64,000 nucleotides of DNA from Nostoc favosum CHAB5714 (GCF_020829495.1 NZ_JAIVFQ010000001.1:1-64000), one strand, 5' to 3'; shown: positions 1-9,423, counted from the stretch's first letter. The notes: a model not told the origin generated them from the sequence alone. Numbers and translations: made by a program.

Positions 1-193
1 CGACCAACATTGCTCACTGAGCTACGCTCAATATTGCTCGTTGGTCAATTCGTCATTGCCCGGAATTCATCCCAACACTGAACGGAGTACCGTTACAGTG
101 TGGGGCTTCTTCCGCTTTAAGCTAAAATGTTAGTTGTTGAATCAAAGAAAAGCTGACTTGAGTTTTGTATTTACTTAGTCATAGTCAAAATTT
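1..193. other. Upstream flank with a small hairpin
   Basis: No gene is seen. The first bases form an imperfect hairpin (GACCAAC near position 2 pairing with GTTGGTC near position 40). The rest is AT-rich leader for the following gene, with no convincing ribosome binding site before its ATG. Confidence 0.4.
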
Positions 194-808
194 ATGAATC
201 GACCTCGAATTATTCAACCTGGTCAAAGTTATACATTTAGTAAGTATTTTGAACTACCTTTTTCTCCAGCAGATATTTTGGCTGAATTGGGTTGTGACTA
301 CGAACGTGAACGGTTACAATTACCGCAATTGATATCTATCCCCAATCAAATCCCAGAATTGCAACGAGTCATTGACCGGAATTTCCGACGTGTCAAGCTA
401 CTGAGTGAAGATGCACGTAAGCAAGCAATTATTGCACCCATACTACTAGAAGTTTGTGAAATCGCGCAAACCCAATTGAATATTGAGTATCCCATTAGCG
501 TCAGCGACCAACTCAAAGGTAACTTAGATTATTACATTGATAAAGGTAAGGGGTTGTTAGTGATTGAAGCTAAACAAGCAGACTTAAGTAGGGGGTTTAT
601 ACAATTAGCCGTAGAATTAATTGCACTAGATCAATGGATAAATTCAGATACACCAATTCTTTATGGAGCGGTAACGACTGGTGAGGATTGGCGATTTGCT
701 ACTTATAAACGTCAAGAAAAACAGATAACTGAAGACTTCAAATTATATCGAGTCCCAGAAGAATTAACTGAATTAATTAATATTTTGGTTGGCATACTAA
801 GCAATTAA
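194..808 (+). CDS. Hypothetical protein with PD-(D/E)XK nuclease-like core
   Basis: A 204-residue soluble protein. Residues about 110-135 carry LDYYI followed 10-15 residues later by VIEAKQ, which matches the D...(E/Q)xK signature of the PD-(D/E)XK nuclease fold, as in the N-terminal domain of type I restriction R subunits. There is no helicase or motor domain, so this is not a full restriction subunit. No partner specificity or methylase gene is adjacent, which makes a stand-alone cyanobacterial nuclease-fold protein of unknown role the most cautious reading. The start is the first ATG in frame; no strong Shine-Dalgarno precedes it. Fold inference is from motifs only. Confidence 0.7.
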   Translation: MNRPRIIQPGQSYTFSKYFELPFSPADILAELGCDYERERLQLPQLISIPNQIPELQRVIDRNFRRVKLLSEDARKQAIIAPILLEVCEIAQTQLNIEYPISVSDQLKGNLDYYIDKGKGLLVIEAKQADLSRGFIQLAVELIALDQWINSDTPILYGAVTTGEDWRFATYKRQEKQITEDFKLYRVPEELTELINILVGILSN

Positions 809-1458
809 AGCTGGGTATAAAAATGTCAAAGCTACTAAATTTCATAAAACCCAGATTGGATAGTGCTACCTGTTCCGTAATTGGGTGCGAATGCAGTAAA
901 CCTCATGTCATGCCTTTTCCCGATTAGTCAAGCCCTGCAACAGGCGAGCAATTCGGAAATTTAAAAACCTGCCAAAATGGCAACCTGATTCTAATTAACC
1001 AAGTTAAATTGTACAAAGATAAACGACTTCAAGGGTTTTGTTATCAGGGGCTACCACGCAAGCAAATTCATTTTGTAAAAACACTATATACTAAGTGATT
1101 TACAAAAACAACTATCTCTACCAATTATTTGCAGAGTCTTTTCTGTGCAGATAAATATCAATAATCAGGTTTGGCATTTGCTGCAACAGGAATATTAAAT
1201 GTGTGCGGGCGTTGTTGTTGAAGTACGCATTAGCCCCAAATAACGGGCAACATCTGTATACATTCCTGTTCACTTCAGTGGCAAATGGCAGAGTGGGAGT
1301 TTGAAAGCTGACTGATATGCTTCCTCCCACTCTCTTTTTATTTAATTCGTAATTCGTAATTCGTAATTCGTAATTCGTAATTATTGTTGAAACACTAGTG
1401 GGCAATTGGGAGGTGTTTTTACATATTTGGGATTCTCTGATCAAAACATGAGCTATCT
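809..1458. other. Intergenic region with heptamer repeat, no gene seen
   Basis: 650 bases between convergent genes. It holds a heptanucleotide array of about six TAATTCG units at 1339-1381. A potential leftward reading frame (1118-1444) runs through this repeat and encodes repetitive [11 protein letters not shown] peptide; it looks spurious. Confidence 0.6.
1339..1381. repeat. Heptanucleotide short tandem repeat (TAATTCG)n
   Basis: About six head-to-tail copies of the 7-mer TAATTCG. The same heptamer family recurs at 9343-9376, 30052-30118 and 35876-35895. Such STRRs are well known in Nostoc and Anabaena genomes. Confidence 0.9.
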
Positions 1459-2391
1459 TTAAAAATGAGTATCGCGTAAAAACTCAATAATCGCTGCATT
1501 CAATACTTCAGAAGCACCAGTTGAGGCATCATGATAGCAGTTAGACAAAATTTCTAATTTAGAATTGGGGATATGCTGATGCAATTTTTCACCATGACTA
1601 ATAGGAAACCAACTATCTTGCTCACCCCACAAAATTAGTGTAGGACACTTAATCGCACTCAGTTTATTTTGAATTTGGGTGAGCATATTTGGCTTGTTTT
1701 CTTGCCAATTCTGAATTTCTCGCGCTGCTATTTGTAACTCTTCGGCGACTTTGGCGATTGTACCAGGTAGTTCAATAAACGGGTAAGTTATCCAATAGAC
1801 ATCTTCCTGTGTCAAAATTGACGGATCAAATAATACCCCACGTCTTTCTATAGCCATAATTTCTCTAAATAGAGGTGCAAACAAATATGCCAGACGTAAG
1901 AAGTCAATTGTATGCATTGTTTCCAAGGGCGTTTGGGCAAGTAACCACATAGCCCAATGAGGTAGACGTTCGGCAAAAATAGGTACGTTTACGACTACAA
2001 GCCGCCCGACTAACTGCGGATTTTCTTGAGCAAGGGCAAGGGCAACTAATCCCCCCAGAGATTCAGCCACAATCACTGCGGGTTCATCACATAATGCCTG
2101 AATAATTCTTTGAAACTCAATAACTTGATGACCGTTGTCTTCTCTACGAGACAATGGTTTTTCGGAAAAACCAAAACCTTTGGCATCAAAACAAATTACC
2201 CGGAAATATTTAGATAATGGTGCTATACTATGACGCCAATTATAGCTCCAACTACCCATGCCATGTAATAAAATTAGCGGTTTGCCTTTACCTATTTCGC
2301 CATAAGCAATTTGTACAGGATACCCTTTAGCATCAGTAATAATTAGATTTTGCCGCCCTTTAGGAAAAGTGGCTTGCCACCAATCTTTCAT
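1459..2391 (-). CDS. Alpha/beta-fold hydrolase
   Basis: A 310-residue protein of the alpha/beta hydrolase superfamily. It has the oxyanion-loop signature LLHGMGSWSYNWR near residue 42, a nucleophile elbow AESLGG near residue 110 (the usual first glycine of GxSxG is alanine), the acid strand ILWGEQD near residue 255 and a late histidine in NCYHDAS near residue 285. The substrate cannot be read from sequence; esterase or haloperoxidase-like activity is typical for the family. It ends 20 bases before the start of the leftward run shared with the DUF4112 gene immediately upstream, so the two are probably co-transcribed. No signal peptide is seen. Confidence 0.88.
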   Translation of the reverse strand: MKDWWQATFPKGRQNLIITDAKGYPVQIAYGEIGKGKPLILLHGMGSWSYNWRHSIAPLSKYFRVICFDAKGFGFSEKPLSRREDNGHQVIEFQRIIQALCDEPAVIVAESLGGLVALALAQENPQLVGRLVVVNVPIFAERLPHWAMWLLAQTPLETMHTIDFLRLAYLFAPLFREIMAIERRGVLFDPSILTQEDVYWITYPFIELPGTIAKVAEELQIAAREIQNWQENKPNMLTQIQNKLSAIKCPTLILWGEQDSWFPISHGEKLHQHIPNSKLEILSNCYHDASTGASEVLNAAIIEFLRDTHF

Positions 2392-2410
2392 TCCGTTATC
2401 AATAAATAAT

Positions 2411-2917
2411 TTAACCGCCTGTTAAGGCATTCCATAGCATTCTAATTACTATCACGGGCAATGCGACTAAAACAATGGCAATCAGCAATAATCCCACCAA
2501 AACGCCAAAGATAAACCACCCGTCGGCACTCTTTTGCTGGCTAGGAAACTTTAAGTAATCTTCCAACAGCTTGATATTATTAGTATTAGCTCTCCAGGTA
2601 AAATCAAAAAAGTCTCCCAAAACTGGGACAGCGCCTACTAAGCCATCAATGATCACATTTAGAACCATTTTGCCTAAAGTGGCTCTAGATACACCCAGTC
2701 GCGCTGCTTCTAGGATGATGTAGCTAGAAAACATGATTCCCAAAAAATCACCACCAATAGGTATTAATCCTATAATTGGATCTAGACCAAAACCAATCTG
2801 CGTACCAGGAATGGTAATAACATTATCCAGCAGCCGACTTAACTGACGCAGGCGCTTCAAGGTGGGTGCTTTGGCATCAGGTTCAATCATCGAAAATCGA
2901 AAAGGAGAATCAGGCAT
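2411..2917 (-). CDS. DUF4112 family membrane protein
   Basis: A 168-residue protein matching the DUF4112 family: LRQLSRLLDN near residue 25, then a glycine/proline-rich membrane-associated segment with the characteristic DPIIGLIPIGGD near residue 48, a second similar segment GLVGAVPVLGDFFDF near residue 95, and a C-terminal hydrophobic helix at about residues 135-160. The function of DUF4112 is unknown. It sits 19 bases upstream of the alpha/beta hydrolase and 92 bases downstream of the BrkB-type gene, all leftward, so the three may form a loose transcription unit. Confidence 0.85.
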   Translation of the reverse strand: MPDSPFRFSMIEPDAKAPTLKRLRQLSRLLDNVITIPGTQIGFGLDPIIGLIPIGGDFLGIMFSSYIILEAARLGVSRATLGKMVLNVIIDGLVGAVPVLGDFFDFTWRANTNNIKLLEDYLKFPSQQKSADGWFIFGVLVGLLLIAIVLVALPVIVIRMLWNALTGG

Positions 2918-3009
2918 GGAGGCGATCGCTAAGTTTGTCTTGAATCGTTAGACATTTTACTCCCCTACTGAATTTTTGCAAAAATTTTCTCAGGGATTTA
3001 TAACGATAT

Positions 3010-3909
3010 TTACATATTTTTCACGAGATTCTGACTGTGCTTTTGGCGCATATCTTCGCCGACAGTCACGTTTAACTGATCTCCAATTAACAGAACCGCA
3101 GCACTCATCGACAGCCAAAGCATTAAAACTATCACAGCCCCTACTGCACCATAGACTTTATTATAATTGCCAAAATTCGCCACATAAAGCCGAAATAGAG
3201 CAGACAATATTGCCCAGAAAACAGCTGCTAAAATTGCTCCAGGCATCATTGGCGTGCCTGAGTTCCACTGGCTTGGGCCATAGCGATAGACAAAACTAAA
3301 GGCGACAGCAACAATACTTAAAGCTAAAGGCCAACGTAAAAGCTGCCAAAGATGCAACAAGAAAATTAAAGAATCATTTCCGCGCACTACCATTGCCAAC
3401 AGTAGATCGCTGGTAAACACTAAGAAAGAAGCCAACACTAAAAGCAACATAGTACCGACTGTTAATGCCAAAGAGACGAGCTTGGCTTTCCAAAAGGGAC
3501 GCATGTTTTCTGAAGGAATTTGATGGATTTGGTCGAAGGCAGTCATAGCTGTACTCACCGCCCCAGAAGCAGTCCAAATTGCTAATATAAAGCTCAGAGA
3601 AAATAAACCACTGTTTCTAGAATTGGTAATTTCTGTAGTGGCAAAATCACGAATTAGAACCAGGGCTTCTTCAGGTAGGACTTGACTGAGTTGTGCCGCC
3701 AGTTGTTTAAAGGTAGCTTGTAAAGATTCTGCTAATAAGCCAATGGCTGTAACGATCGCAAGAATTGCAGGAAACAGCGATAACATAGCATTGAAGGCAA
3801 TTTCTGAGGCGAGTCCAAAAAGTCGTCTTTCCATTGTCCTGGCAAAAGTTTTTTTGAGCGTGCGCCAATTGAGATGGCGAAAGAAGCGTAAAAAACGAGG
3901 CTTTGGCAT
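3010..3909 (-). CDS. YihY/BrkB family membrane protein
   Basis: A 299-residue inner-membrane protein of the YihY/virulence factor BrkB family, once labelled ribonuclease BN. Family hallmarks are visible: LASEIAFNAMLSLFPAILAI near residue 35, an Ile/Ser-rich second helix LSFILAIWTASGAVSTAMTA near residue 110, and C-terminal YGAVGAVIVLMLWLSMSAA near residue 255. About six transmembrane helices are predicted by eye. The family is widespread but its biochemical role is not settled. The basic N-terminus (RFLRFFRHLNWRTLKK) is the expected cytoplasmic lead. Confidence 0.88.
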   Translation of the reverse strand: MPKPRFLRFFRHLNWRTLKKTFARTMERRLFGLASEIAFNAMLSLFPAILAIVTAIGLLAESLQATFKQLAAQLSQVLPEEALVLIRDFATTEITNSRNSGLFSLSFILAIWTASGAVSTAMTAFDQIHQIPSENMRPFWKAKLVSLALTVGTMLLLVLASFLVFTSDLLLAMVVRGNDSLIFLLHLWQLLRWPLALSIVAVAFSFVYRYGPSQWNSGTPMMPGAILAAVFWAILSALFRLYVANFGNYNKVYGAVGAVIVLMLWLSMSAAVLLIGDQLNVTVGEDMRQKHSQNLVKNM

Positions 3910-4333
3910 GATTTAGAGTTAAAACTGGTTGGCTTTATTAACTACTTTGCCAAATTTTGTGTAGCGATCGCATTTATCTTTTTACCGCAAGAATACCTAG
4001 TGGGGAGTAGGGAGTGGGGAGTGGGGAGTGGGGGGGAGCAGGAGGACAAGGGGACAAGGGGACAAGCAGAATAACCATGCCCCATGCCCAATGATATTAT
4101 GTTCGCATAATTAGTTATGATTTCCACAGTCATTGCACCCCACCCCTTAATCCCCTCCCCGCAAGCGGGGAGGGGAGACGAAGCGTAGCTTTGGCGGGGT
4201 GGGGTTCTTCGGGTTTAATAAGTAATCAAGCGAACATGATATGACTCTTATTTATGTTGAATTACTTAGAGGATATACAAAAACTCCCCTCTGGTGTGAA
4301 GGGAGTCAGGAATTAGGTATGAGGGATTGGATT
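3910..4333. other. Intergenic repeats, no gene seen
   Basis: Contains degenerate G-rich short repeats (variants of GGGGAGTGG and GGGGACAA, 4001-4070), a run of the ATGCCCAATGCCC type common in Nostoc intergenic DNA, and a GC-rich hairpin at about 4150-4180 (CCCCTCCCCGC pairing with GCGGGGAGGGG). The hairpin is followed by the repeat GGCGGGGTGGGG, which also occurs in related form near 17830. Confidence 0.6.
4150..4180. repeat. GC-rich hairpin repeat
   Basis: Inverted repeat CCCCTCCCCGC / GCGGGGAGGGG with a short AA loop. A related copy lies near 17840-17872. It is probably an interspersed element rather than a terminator, because no T-run follows in either direction. Confidence 0.6.
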
Positions 4334-4711
4334 TTATTGACTCAACAACCCGATAGCCATCTCAAGATGCATTTTCGCTTTGTGCAAGGCTAATAGCTTC
4401 TCTTGGGTGTATCTATCCGGGTAATTCATGATTCTCCCTTCCATCGTGATTTTGATGAGTGCAGCTTGCTCATCAGTAGGTGAGTTCATCTCATCTATAG
4501 CGTTACTCAGTGCTTGCATGAAAGCAAAGGTAGGAGGTTTTAATCCCTTCCCTGTCTCAAACTGGGATAGCGCCATACGAGGGAATACCATCAACGATGT
4601 AATCCATGAAGTTTTGTACCCTTTATTCCCAGTTGGTTTGATACCGTAGCGTAAGCATAGGTCACGAAGTTCTTTGATGGTTTTGATTTCCAGTTCCGAA
4701 CGTGTAAACAT
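4334..4711 (-). CDS. Small protein with SAP-like and helix-turn-helix-like segments
   Basis: A 125-residue protein. The N-terminal LRDLCLRYGIKPTGNKGYK (residues about 15-33) resembles a SAP motif, a small DNA-binding fold. The following ALSQFETGKGLKPPTFAFMQAL resembles the core of an XRE-type helix-turn-helix. The C-terminal half is helical (YTQEKLLALHKAKMHLEMA). It is divergent from the RHH-like gene at 4835, and the spacer between them carries an 11-base inverted repeat, which suggests autoregulated small DNA-binding proteins. The identification is by motif resemblance only. Confidence 0.65.
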   Translation of the reverse strand: MFTRSELEIKTIKELRDLCLRYGIKPTGNKGYKTSWITSLMVFPRMALSQFETGKGLKPPTFAFMQALSNAIDEMNSPTDEQAALIKITMEGRIMNYPDRYTQEKLLALHKAKMHLEMAIGLLSQ

Positions 4712-4737
4712 AGAGTAGCCATTCCTTAAAAGTGGTA

Positions 4738-4777
4738 TCGGTAGGTAACAACTTTCTCAGGGTAAATTGCCTACCGA
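4738..4777. promoter_or_regulatory. Candidate operator between divergent small genes
   Basis: Inverted repeat TCGGTAGGTAA (4738-4748) and TTGCCTACCGA (4767-4777), 10 of 11 positions complementary, with an 18-base spacer. It lies in the divergent promoter region of the SAP/HTH-like and RHH-like genes, where an operator for either product would be expected. The binding protein is inferred. Confidence 0.5.
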
Positions 4778-4834
4778 ATTAAAACTGTATTTCGATGCTT
4801 GCCCCGAAATAAGTTATATTTACATCTCTCAACA

Positions 4835-5020
4835 ATGCCTAACCGTAAAGGTAATCCTCAAAATTTTGACAATCCACCGAGTAAAGAATTAACTGAAAAT
4901 GTTACTTTTAGAGCTACGAAAGAAATGAAGGAAGAAATACAGAAACAAGATAATCCAGCGCAATTTTGTAGAGATGCCGTTCAAAAAGCACTGGATGAAA
5001 AGAAAGGGAAGCAACAGTAA
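4835..5020 (+). CDS. Small ribbon-helix-helix-like protein
   Basis: A 61-residue basic protein. The segment NVTFRATKEMKEEIQKQ followed by AQFCRDAVQKALDEK has the strand-helix-helix pattern of ribbon-helix-helix (Arc/MetJ/CopG) DNA-binding proteins. I chose the ATG at 4835 rather than the in-frame TTG at 4799 because it is the first ATG and gives a domain-sized product. It is divergent from the SAP/HTH-like gene, with an inverted repeat between them. It could be an orphan antitoxin-like repressor; no toxin gene follows. Confidence 0.6.
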   Translation: MPNRKGNPQNFDNPPSKELTENVTFRATKEMKEEIQKQDNPAQFCRDAVQKALDEKKGKQQ

Positions 5021-5254
5021 ATAGTATTCAAATATTAATTTTTGTTTCAACAGCTACAGTAGTTATGCTTGCGCCACTTCACACTCACAAAAGCTACTGA
5101 GGTGTTACTTTAAAAAACTTTTGATGCCAATATAGATTGGTCAGTCTTTAGGATTAAAGTATTACTCTTGTTCTAATAAAAAAAGAAACCATCATGCTTT
5201 TTTGATTGACGAAAAATGTAACTTTAGTCCTTTTATAATACAACGAGGGTAATA

Positions 5255-5737
5255 ATGGCTGAAAATACTAATCAAACGATAACTTTAACACAAGAGTGGT
5301 TGACAGAAATCCAGACACTCAAAGAGCAGATGGCGGGACTTCAGAGCGATCGCGATACGGCTTGGGAAAGCGCCCAAAAATGGCGTCAGCTTTACAACAC
5401 AGAAGCAGAACAACGGCGCACAGATGCCCAATTGTCCCAACAGGCGATCGCATTCCTCAAGGCAGACTTGCATAAACTCTCTTGTCTTGAGATGGAGACA
5501 CTGGCTGCTGGAACACCAGTAACAGCGATTCAACAAGAAATAGAACAACTAAAATCTGTAGAGGAATTGCAAGCTAAACTCATCGCCGTAATCAAAGAAC
5601 GCGATCGCCTTTTGCAAGCTTTGAAAATTGAGCAGGATAACCACGCTCAAACCCGCAATAGCCTTACAACTGCCTTGGGTGATGCTATTGATAGCTTGAC
5701 ACGCGAACGAGCCGGAGGAGAAAAAGAGAGTAAATGA
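5255..5737 (+). CDS. Coiled-coil hypothetical protein
   Basis: A 160-residue highly charged, largely helical protein. Heptad-like patterns run through residues 10-65 (LTEIQTLKEQMAGLQSDRD) and 80-150 (IQQEIEQLKSVEELQAKLIAVIKERDRLLQAL), suggesting a dimeric coiled coil. The protein has no membrane segment and no recognisable catalytic motif. HIP1-type GCGATCGC bases lie inside the gene. It is convergent with the GGDEF-EAL gene across a perfect palindrome. I do not recognise a family. Confidence 0.6.
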   Translation: MAENTNQTITLTQEWLTEIQTLKEQMAGLQSDRDTAWESAQKWRQLYNTEAEQRRTDAQLSQQAIAFLKADLHKLSCLEMETLAAGTPVTAIQQEIEQLKSVEELQAKLIAVIKERDRLLQALKIEQDNHAQTRNSLTTALGDAIDSLTRERAGGEKESK

Positions 5738-5764
5738 CCTGCCGCTAAATGCTTAGGCTCTCTA

Positions 5765-5784
5765 GCGGGGATTTAAATCCCCGC
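5765..5784. terminator. Palindrome between convergent genes, possible bidirectional terminator
   Basis: A perfect 20-base palindrome (GCGGGGATTTAAATCCCCGC) sits between the convergent coiled-coil gene and the GGDEF-EAL gene. The position suits a bidirectional terminator, but no T-run follows on either side, so it could equally be a repeat-derived hairpin. Confidence 0.5.
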
Positions 5785-5807
5785 CTCCACTACTAGACTC
5801 CGTAACT

Positions 5808-8282
5808 CTATCCTTGTCTCGGCTGAATGCCAGATACAATTAATGTCTCTATCGACTTGCTATCGAGGGGTTTGGAGAACAAATATCCCTGTGCGTACTT
5901 GCATTTCATGGCTCTAAGTAGTGCCAGTTGCTCTACAGTTTCTACGCCCTCTGCTATTACATCTATATTTAGACTTTGGGCTAGGGTGATGATCGCTTGA
6001 ACAATCTCCAAGTTTTCCCCGTTAGCACCAATCTTAGCAACAAAAGAACGATCAATCTTCAAGGCATTACTTGGAAAACGGTGCAGGTAACTCAAGGATG
6101 AATAGCCTATGCCAAAATCATCTAAGTGTAATTGCACATTCATCTGTTGCAGTTGCAAGAGCATAAAAGTTGCTGATTGAATATTTTCCATCAGTACGCT
6201 TTCGGTAATCTCCAGCTTTAAATTGTTGCCTTCCAGACCAGTCTCTTGCATAATTTGGGAAATTTGCTCAATTAGCCCGGACTGTGAGAACTGTTTAGTG
6301 GAAAGATTTACACTGATTGTCAAGGGTGGTTCGCTAGGAAATTGTATTTGCCAAGCACGCATTTGCCGACAAGCCTCGCTCAGTACCCAATAACCAATAG
6401 GAATAATCAACCCAGTTTCTTCCGCCAGTGGAATAAAGTTGTCTGGAGGAACTAATCCCTGTTGCGGGTGCTGCCAGCGAACGAGAGCCTCGAAACCAGT
6501 AATTTTGTAAGTTTCTAACAACACAATTGGCTGATAGTAAACCTGAAACTCGTGGCGTTCAACTGCCCGCCGTAGATCCATCTCTAACTCTAATAGCTTC
6601 GTTACTTCGGTGTACATGGTTGAGTCAAATATCTCATGGCGTGCCTTACCCAATGCCTTAGCGCGATACATTGCAATGTCAGCATCGCGCAGGAGTTCCT
6701 CTGGTAGGTTGTAATTACCCTTATTTAGGGCGATGCCAATGCTGACGGTGGTAAATACCTCATATCCGCTGAGTTGGAACGCAGATGTCAGAGTTTCGTG
6801 TATCCGCTCCACTACGCCTGTTACGTCATTGATGTTGTTGAGATCCTCAAGCAAAATTGTAAACTCATCTCCCCCTAGACGAGCAACTGTGTCTCCAGCA
6901 CGGAGACAGTTCTCCAGTCTGCGAGCAAGGGCAGTTAATAGTTGATCGCCAATCATGTAGCCGAGACTGTCGTTGATAACTTTGAAGCGATCTAGGTCTA
7001 GAAAGAGAACAGCAAATGTATAGTCCGCACGTCGTTTTGCCATCATCAGCGCACGTTCTAGCCGTTCCATAAATAAGGCGCGATTTGGCAAACCGGTTAG
7101 TATGTCGTGAAAAGCGTCATGAATTAATTGCGCCTCTGCAACTTTTAAAGCAGTAATGTTCCGAGCGATACTTAAAACAAAAAATACTGAGCCGTCGCTA
7201 GCCAACTCAGGCACAAGACGGGTATGGTAATGTTTTGTTTGGGAAGCGATCGCTAAACTGCATTCAAAGTCGGTTTCTTGCTTAGTTTGGAAAACTTGCT
7301 GGAGTTTATGATCGCATATCCGGCAAAATTCTTCTGGCAGATTTAACTCTGCGTTTGTTTTGCCGATAAATGTTTCGGCTGATATTCGTGTAACCTTTTC
7401 AATAACTGGATTAACGTAAACGTAGCGCAATTGAGTGTTAAATCTGGAAATAATATCAGGTGCATTTTCAACTAGTGCTTTGAATTCTTGCTGGCGACGC
7501 GCTAGTGCCTCCAATATCTGCTTACGCTCGGTGATATCCTGAAAAACGCAAACTGCACCCGTGATGTTACCATTGTCGTCTTTAATTGCTGCAATACTAT
7601 CATCAATGGGGATTTCAACACCGTTTTTAGCAATTAGTATCGTCTGTTCTGGTAGACCGACAGTAACACCAGACTGAAGGACTTGCCTGATCGGGCTTTC
7701 AATTATTATCCGAGTTTCTTCATGAGCAATATTGAATATTTCTGTTGCTTCTTTACCAAACGCATCTGAATAATTCCAACCCGTCAGTTCCTCTGCAATA
7801 GGGTTCATAAAAGTTACAGTTCCAGATTCGTCGCTAGTAATTACAGCATCTCCAATACTTTTAAGTACAGCAGTCAGCCATTGTTCATTCTGTTTTAATT
7901 TTTTTTCCGTTCGATGTTTAGAAAGTGTAATTTCAATAGTGAACTTTAATTCCTTTTCTTTGAAAGGCTTGAGAATGTAGCCAAACGGCTCTGTTTCCTT
8001 TGCTCGATTCAATGTTGATTCATCGGCATTAGCAGTCAGATATATTACTGGAATTTTAAAAATATTATGAATTATCTGAGCGGCCTCCACACCGTCCATC
8101 TTTCCTTTGAGATGAATATCCATTAAAACTAAATCTAGAGAATCATCTGCTGCTTTCTTAATTGCTTCTTCTCCAGAATCGGCAAGCCCTAGAACATTAT
8201 ATCCAAATTTTCTTAGCCGACTTTGTATATCCATTGCTACGATGATTTCATCTTCAACAACTAATATATTTACTGAATTCAT
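5808..8282 (-). CDS. Response regulator with PAS, GGDEF and EAL domains
   Basis: An 824-residue cyclic-di-GMP signalling protein. Domains in order: REC receiver (residues 1-125, phospho-acceptor in LVLMDIHL), two PAS domains (about 135-255 and 260-385), GGDEF (about 390-550) with an intact RLGGDEF near residue 468 and an inhibitory-site RxxD (RAGD) just before it, then EAL (about 565-815) with intact EALVRW near 597 and later catalytic-loop sequence DDFGIGYSSL. Both diguanylate cyclase and phosphodiesterase activities are therefore possible. It is the last gene of a four-gene leftward signalling cluster, 21 bases after the REC-kinase gene, which is the likely phosphodonor. Confidence 0.93.
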   Translation of the reverse strand: MNSVNILVVEDEIIVAMDIQSRLRKFGYNVLGLADSGEEAIKKAADDSLDLVLMDIHLKGKMDGVEAAQIIHNIFKIPVIYLTANADESTLNRAKETEPFGYILKPFKEKELKFTIEITLSKHRTEKKLKQNEQWLTAVLKSIGDAVITSDESGTVTFMNPIAEELTGWNYSDAFGKEATEIFNIAHEETRIIIESPIRQVLQSGVTVGLPEQTILIAKNGVEIPIDDSIAAIKDDNGNITGAVCVFQDITERKQILEALARRQQEFKALVENAPDIISRFNTQLRYVYVNPVIEKVTRISAETFIGKTNAELNLPEEFCRICDHKLQQVFQTKQETDFECSLAIASQTKHYHTRLVPELASDGSVFFVLSIARNITALKVAEAQLIHDAFHDILTGLPNRALFMERLERALMMAKRRADYTFAVLFLDLDRFKVINDSLGYMIGDQLLTALARRLENCLRAGDTVARLGGDEFTILLEDLNNINDVTGVVERIHETLTSAFQLSGYEVFTTVSIGIALNKGNYNLPEELLRDADIAMYRAKALGKARHEIFDSTMYTEVTKLLELEMDLRRAVERHEFQVYYQPIVLLETYKITGFEALVRWQHPQQGLVPPDNFIPLAEETGLIIPIGYWVLSEACRQMRAWQIQFPSEPPLTISVNLSTKQFSQSGLIEQISQIMQETGLEGNNLKLEITESVLMENIQSATFMLLQLQQMNVQLHLDDFGIGYSSLSYLHRFPSNALKIDRSFVAKIGANGENLEIVQAIITLAQSLNIDVIAEGVETVEQLALLRAMKCKYAQGYLFSKPLDSKSIETLIVSGIQPRQG

Positions 8283-8303
8283 AATTTTGTGAAACTTACA
8301 ATC

Positions 8304-9341
8304 TTAGGAAGTTTTATTCGGAAATATAATTTTATATTCCACTCCATTATCGCTGGTAAGATCGATATTACCTTCTAACTGATGTGTTAGACCTTTGACT
8401 AATCGCAAACCTAATGATTCTGTAGTTTGAAAGTCAAAATCTAGGTCAAACCCGACACCATTATCACTGATAATAAGCGTAAATAAATTTGCTTCTATGG
8501 AGCAAAATTCAATACAAATTTCTCCTGGTTCTCTTTGGGGAAAGGCATATTTTAAGGAATTTGAAATAAGTTCATTGACAATCAACCCGCAAGGAATAGC
8601 TGCATCAATGGCTAGAAAAACCTCCTCAACATTCATTTTCAAGGTAATAGCGCTGGAATTAACGTTGTATGAATAAAATAAATTAGTTACTAAATCTTGG
8701 ATATAGTCAGCAAAATTAATCCTTGCCAAGTCTTGAGATTGATATAGTTTCTCATGGATCAGAGCCATTGATTCAATCCGGTTCTGGCTATCTTTGAATA
8801 CCTCAAGGGCTTGATTGTCCTTGAGATACTCTGCTTGCAGATTGAGCAGACTAGAAATAATCTGCAAATTATTTTTTACGCGGTGATGAATTTCTTTCAA
8901 TAGCACCTCTTTTTCTTGAAGCGATGCTTTAATCTGCTCCTCTGCTTGTTTGCGCTCCCGTCTCACCTGTGCCTCACGCAACTCGCGTGCAACAGCAGGG
9001 ATAAGTCGTGCTAGATTACCTTTAATGATGTAGTCATGGGCACCAGCTTTCATGGCAGCTACTGCGGTATCTTCACCAATAGTGCCTGAGACAATAATAA
9101 ATGGCAAGTCAAGTCCACTTTCCTTGACTTGCTTCAATGCAGCAGGAGCGCTAAAGGTGGGCATGGAATAATCGCAGATGACGATATCCCATGTTTGCCC
9201 TGCGATCGCAGCTTTCATGGCTATGGGTGTATCAATCCGTTCAAAGGTTACTTGATAGCCACCACGTTGCAGTTCACGCAGCATCAACAAAGCGTCATCT
9301 TCTGAATCCTCAACAAGTAATACGCGCAGTGGTATACCCAT
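8304..9341 (-). CDS. Hybrid receiver-histidine kinase (HisKA_2 type)
   Basis: A 345-residue soluble protein. The N-terminal REC domain has the phospho-acceptor in IVICDYSMP near residue 60 and the conserved lysine in [10 protein letters not shown] near residue 108. A short helix leads to a HisKA_2-type dimerisation box with [20 protein letters not shown] near residue 147, where the HH pair marks the phosphorylated histidine. The HATPase domain has [12 protein letters not shown] (N box) and DNGVGFD (G1 box). This receiver-first architecture typically relays phosphate from an upstream kinase. It follows the Rcp-like regulator and precedes the GGDEF-EAL regulator. A heptamer repeat abuts the start codon region. 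Confidence 0.92.
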   Translation of the reverse strand: MGIPLRVLLVEDSEDDALLMLRELQRGGYQVTFERIDTPIAMKAAIAGQTWDIVICDYSMPTFSAPAALKQVKESGLDLPFIIVSGTIGEDTAVAAMKAGAHDYIIKGNLARLIPAVARELREAQVRRERKQAEEQIKASLQEKEVLLKEIHHRVKNNLQIISSLLNLQAEYLKDNQALEVFKDSQNRIESMALIHEKLYQSQDLARINFADYIQDLVTNLFYSYNVNSSAITLKMNVEEVFLAIDAAIPCGLIVNELISNSLKYAFPQREPGEICIEFCSIEANLFTLIISDNGVGFDLDFDFQTTESLGLRLVKGLTHQLEGNIDLTSDNGVEYKIIFPNKTS

Positions 9342-9342
9342 G

Positions 9343-9376
9343 TAATTCGTAATTCGTAATTCGTAATTCGTAATTA
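9343..9376. repeat. Heptanucleotide short tandem repeat
   Basis: Four to five copies of TAATTCG directly upstream of the REC-histidine kinase start, in the short gap to the Rcp-like regulator gene. It may separate the ribosome binding region from upstream message. Confidence 0.9.
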
Positions 9377-9423
9377 AGAAAGTCAGCTTTGTATCTATAA
9401 CCTGATTTTGGAGGATTGGTAAG

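Noticed and set aside
194..808. Complete type I restriction R subunit
   Set aside because: Only a nuclease-like core is present; there is no DEAD-box helicase region and no hsdM or hsdS nearby.
1118..1444. Leftward 108-residue reading frame
   Set aside because: It is built largely on the TAATTCG heptamer repeat ([11 protein letters not shown]) and has no ribosome binding site or family features.
3942..4133. Leftward 63-residue reading frame
   Set aside because: It is made of intergenic ATGCCCAATG-type and G-rich repeats and has no recognisable domain.
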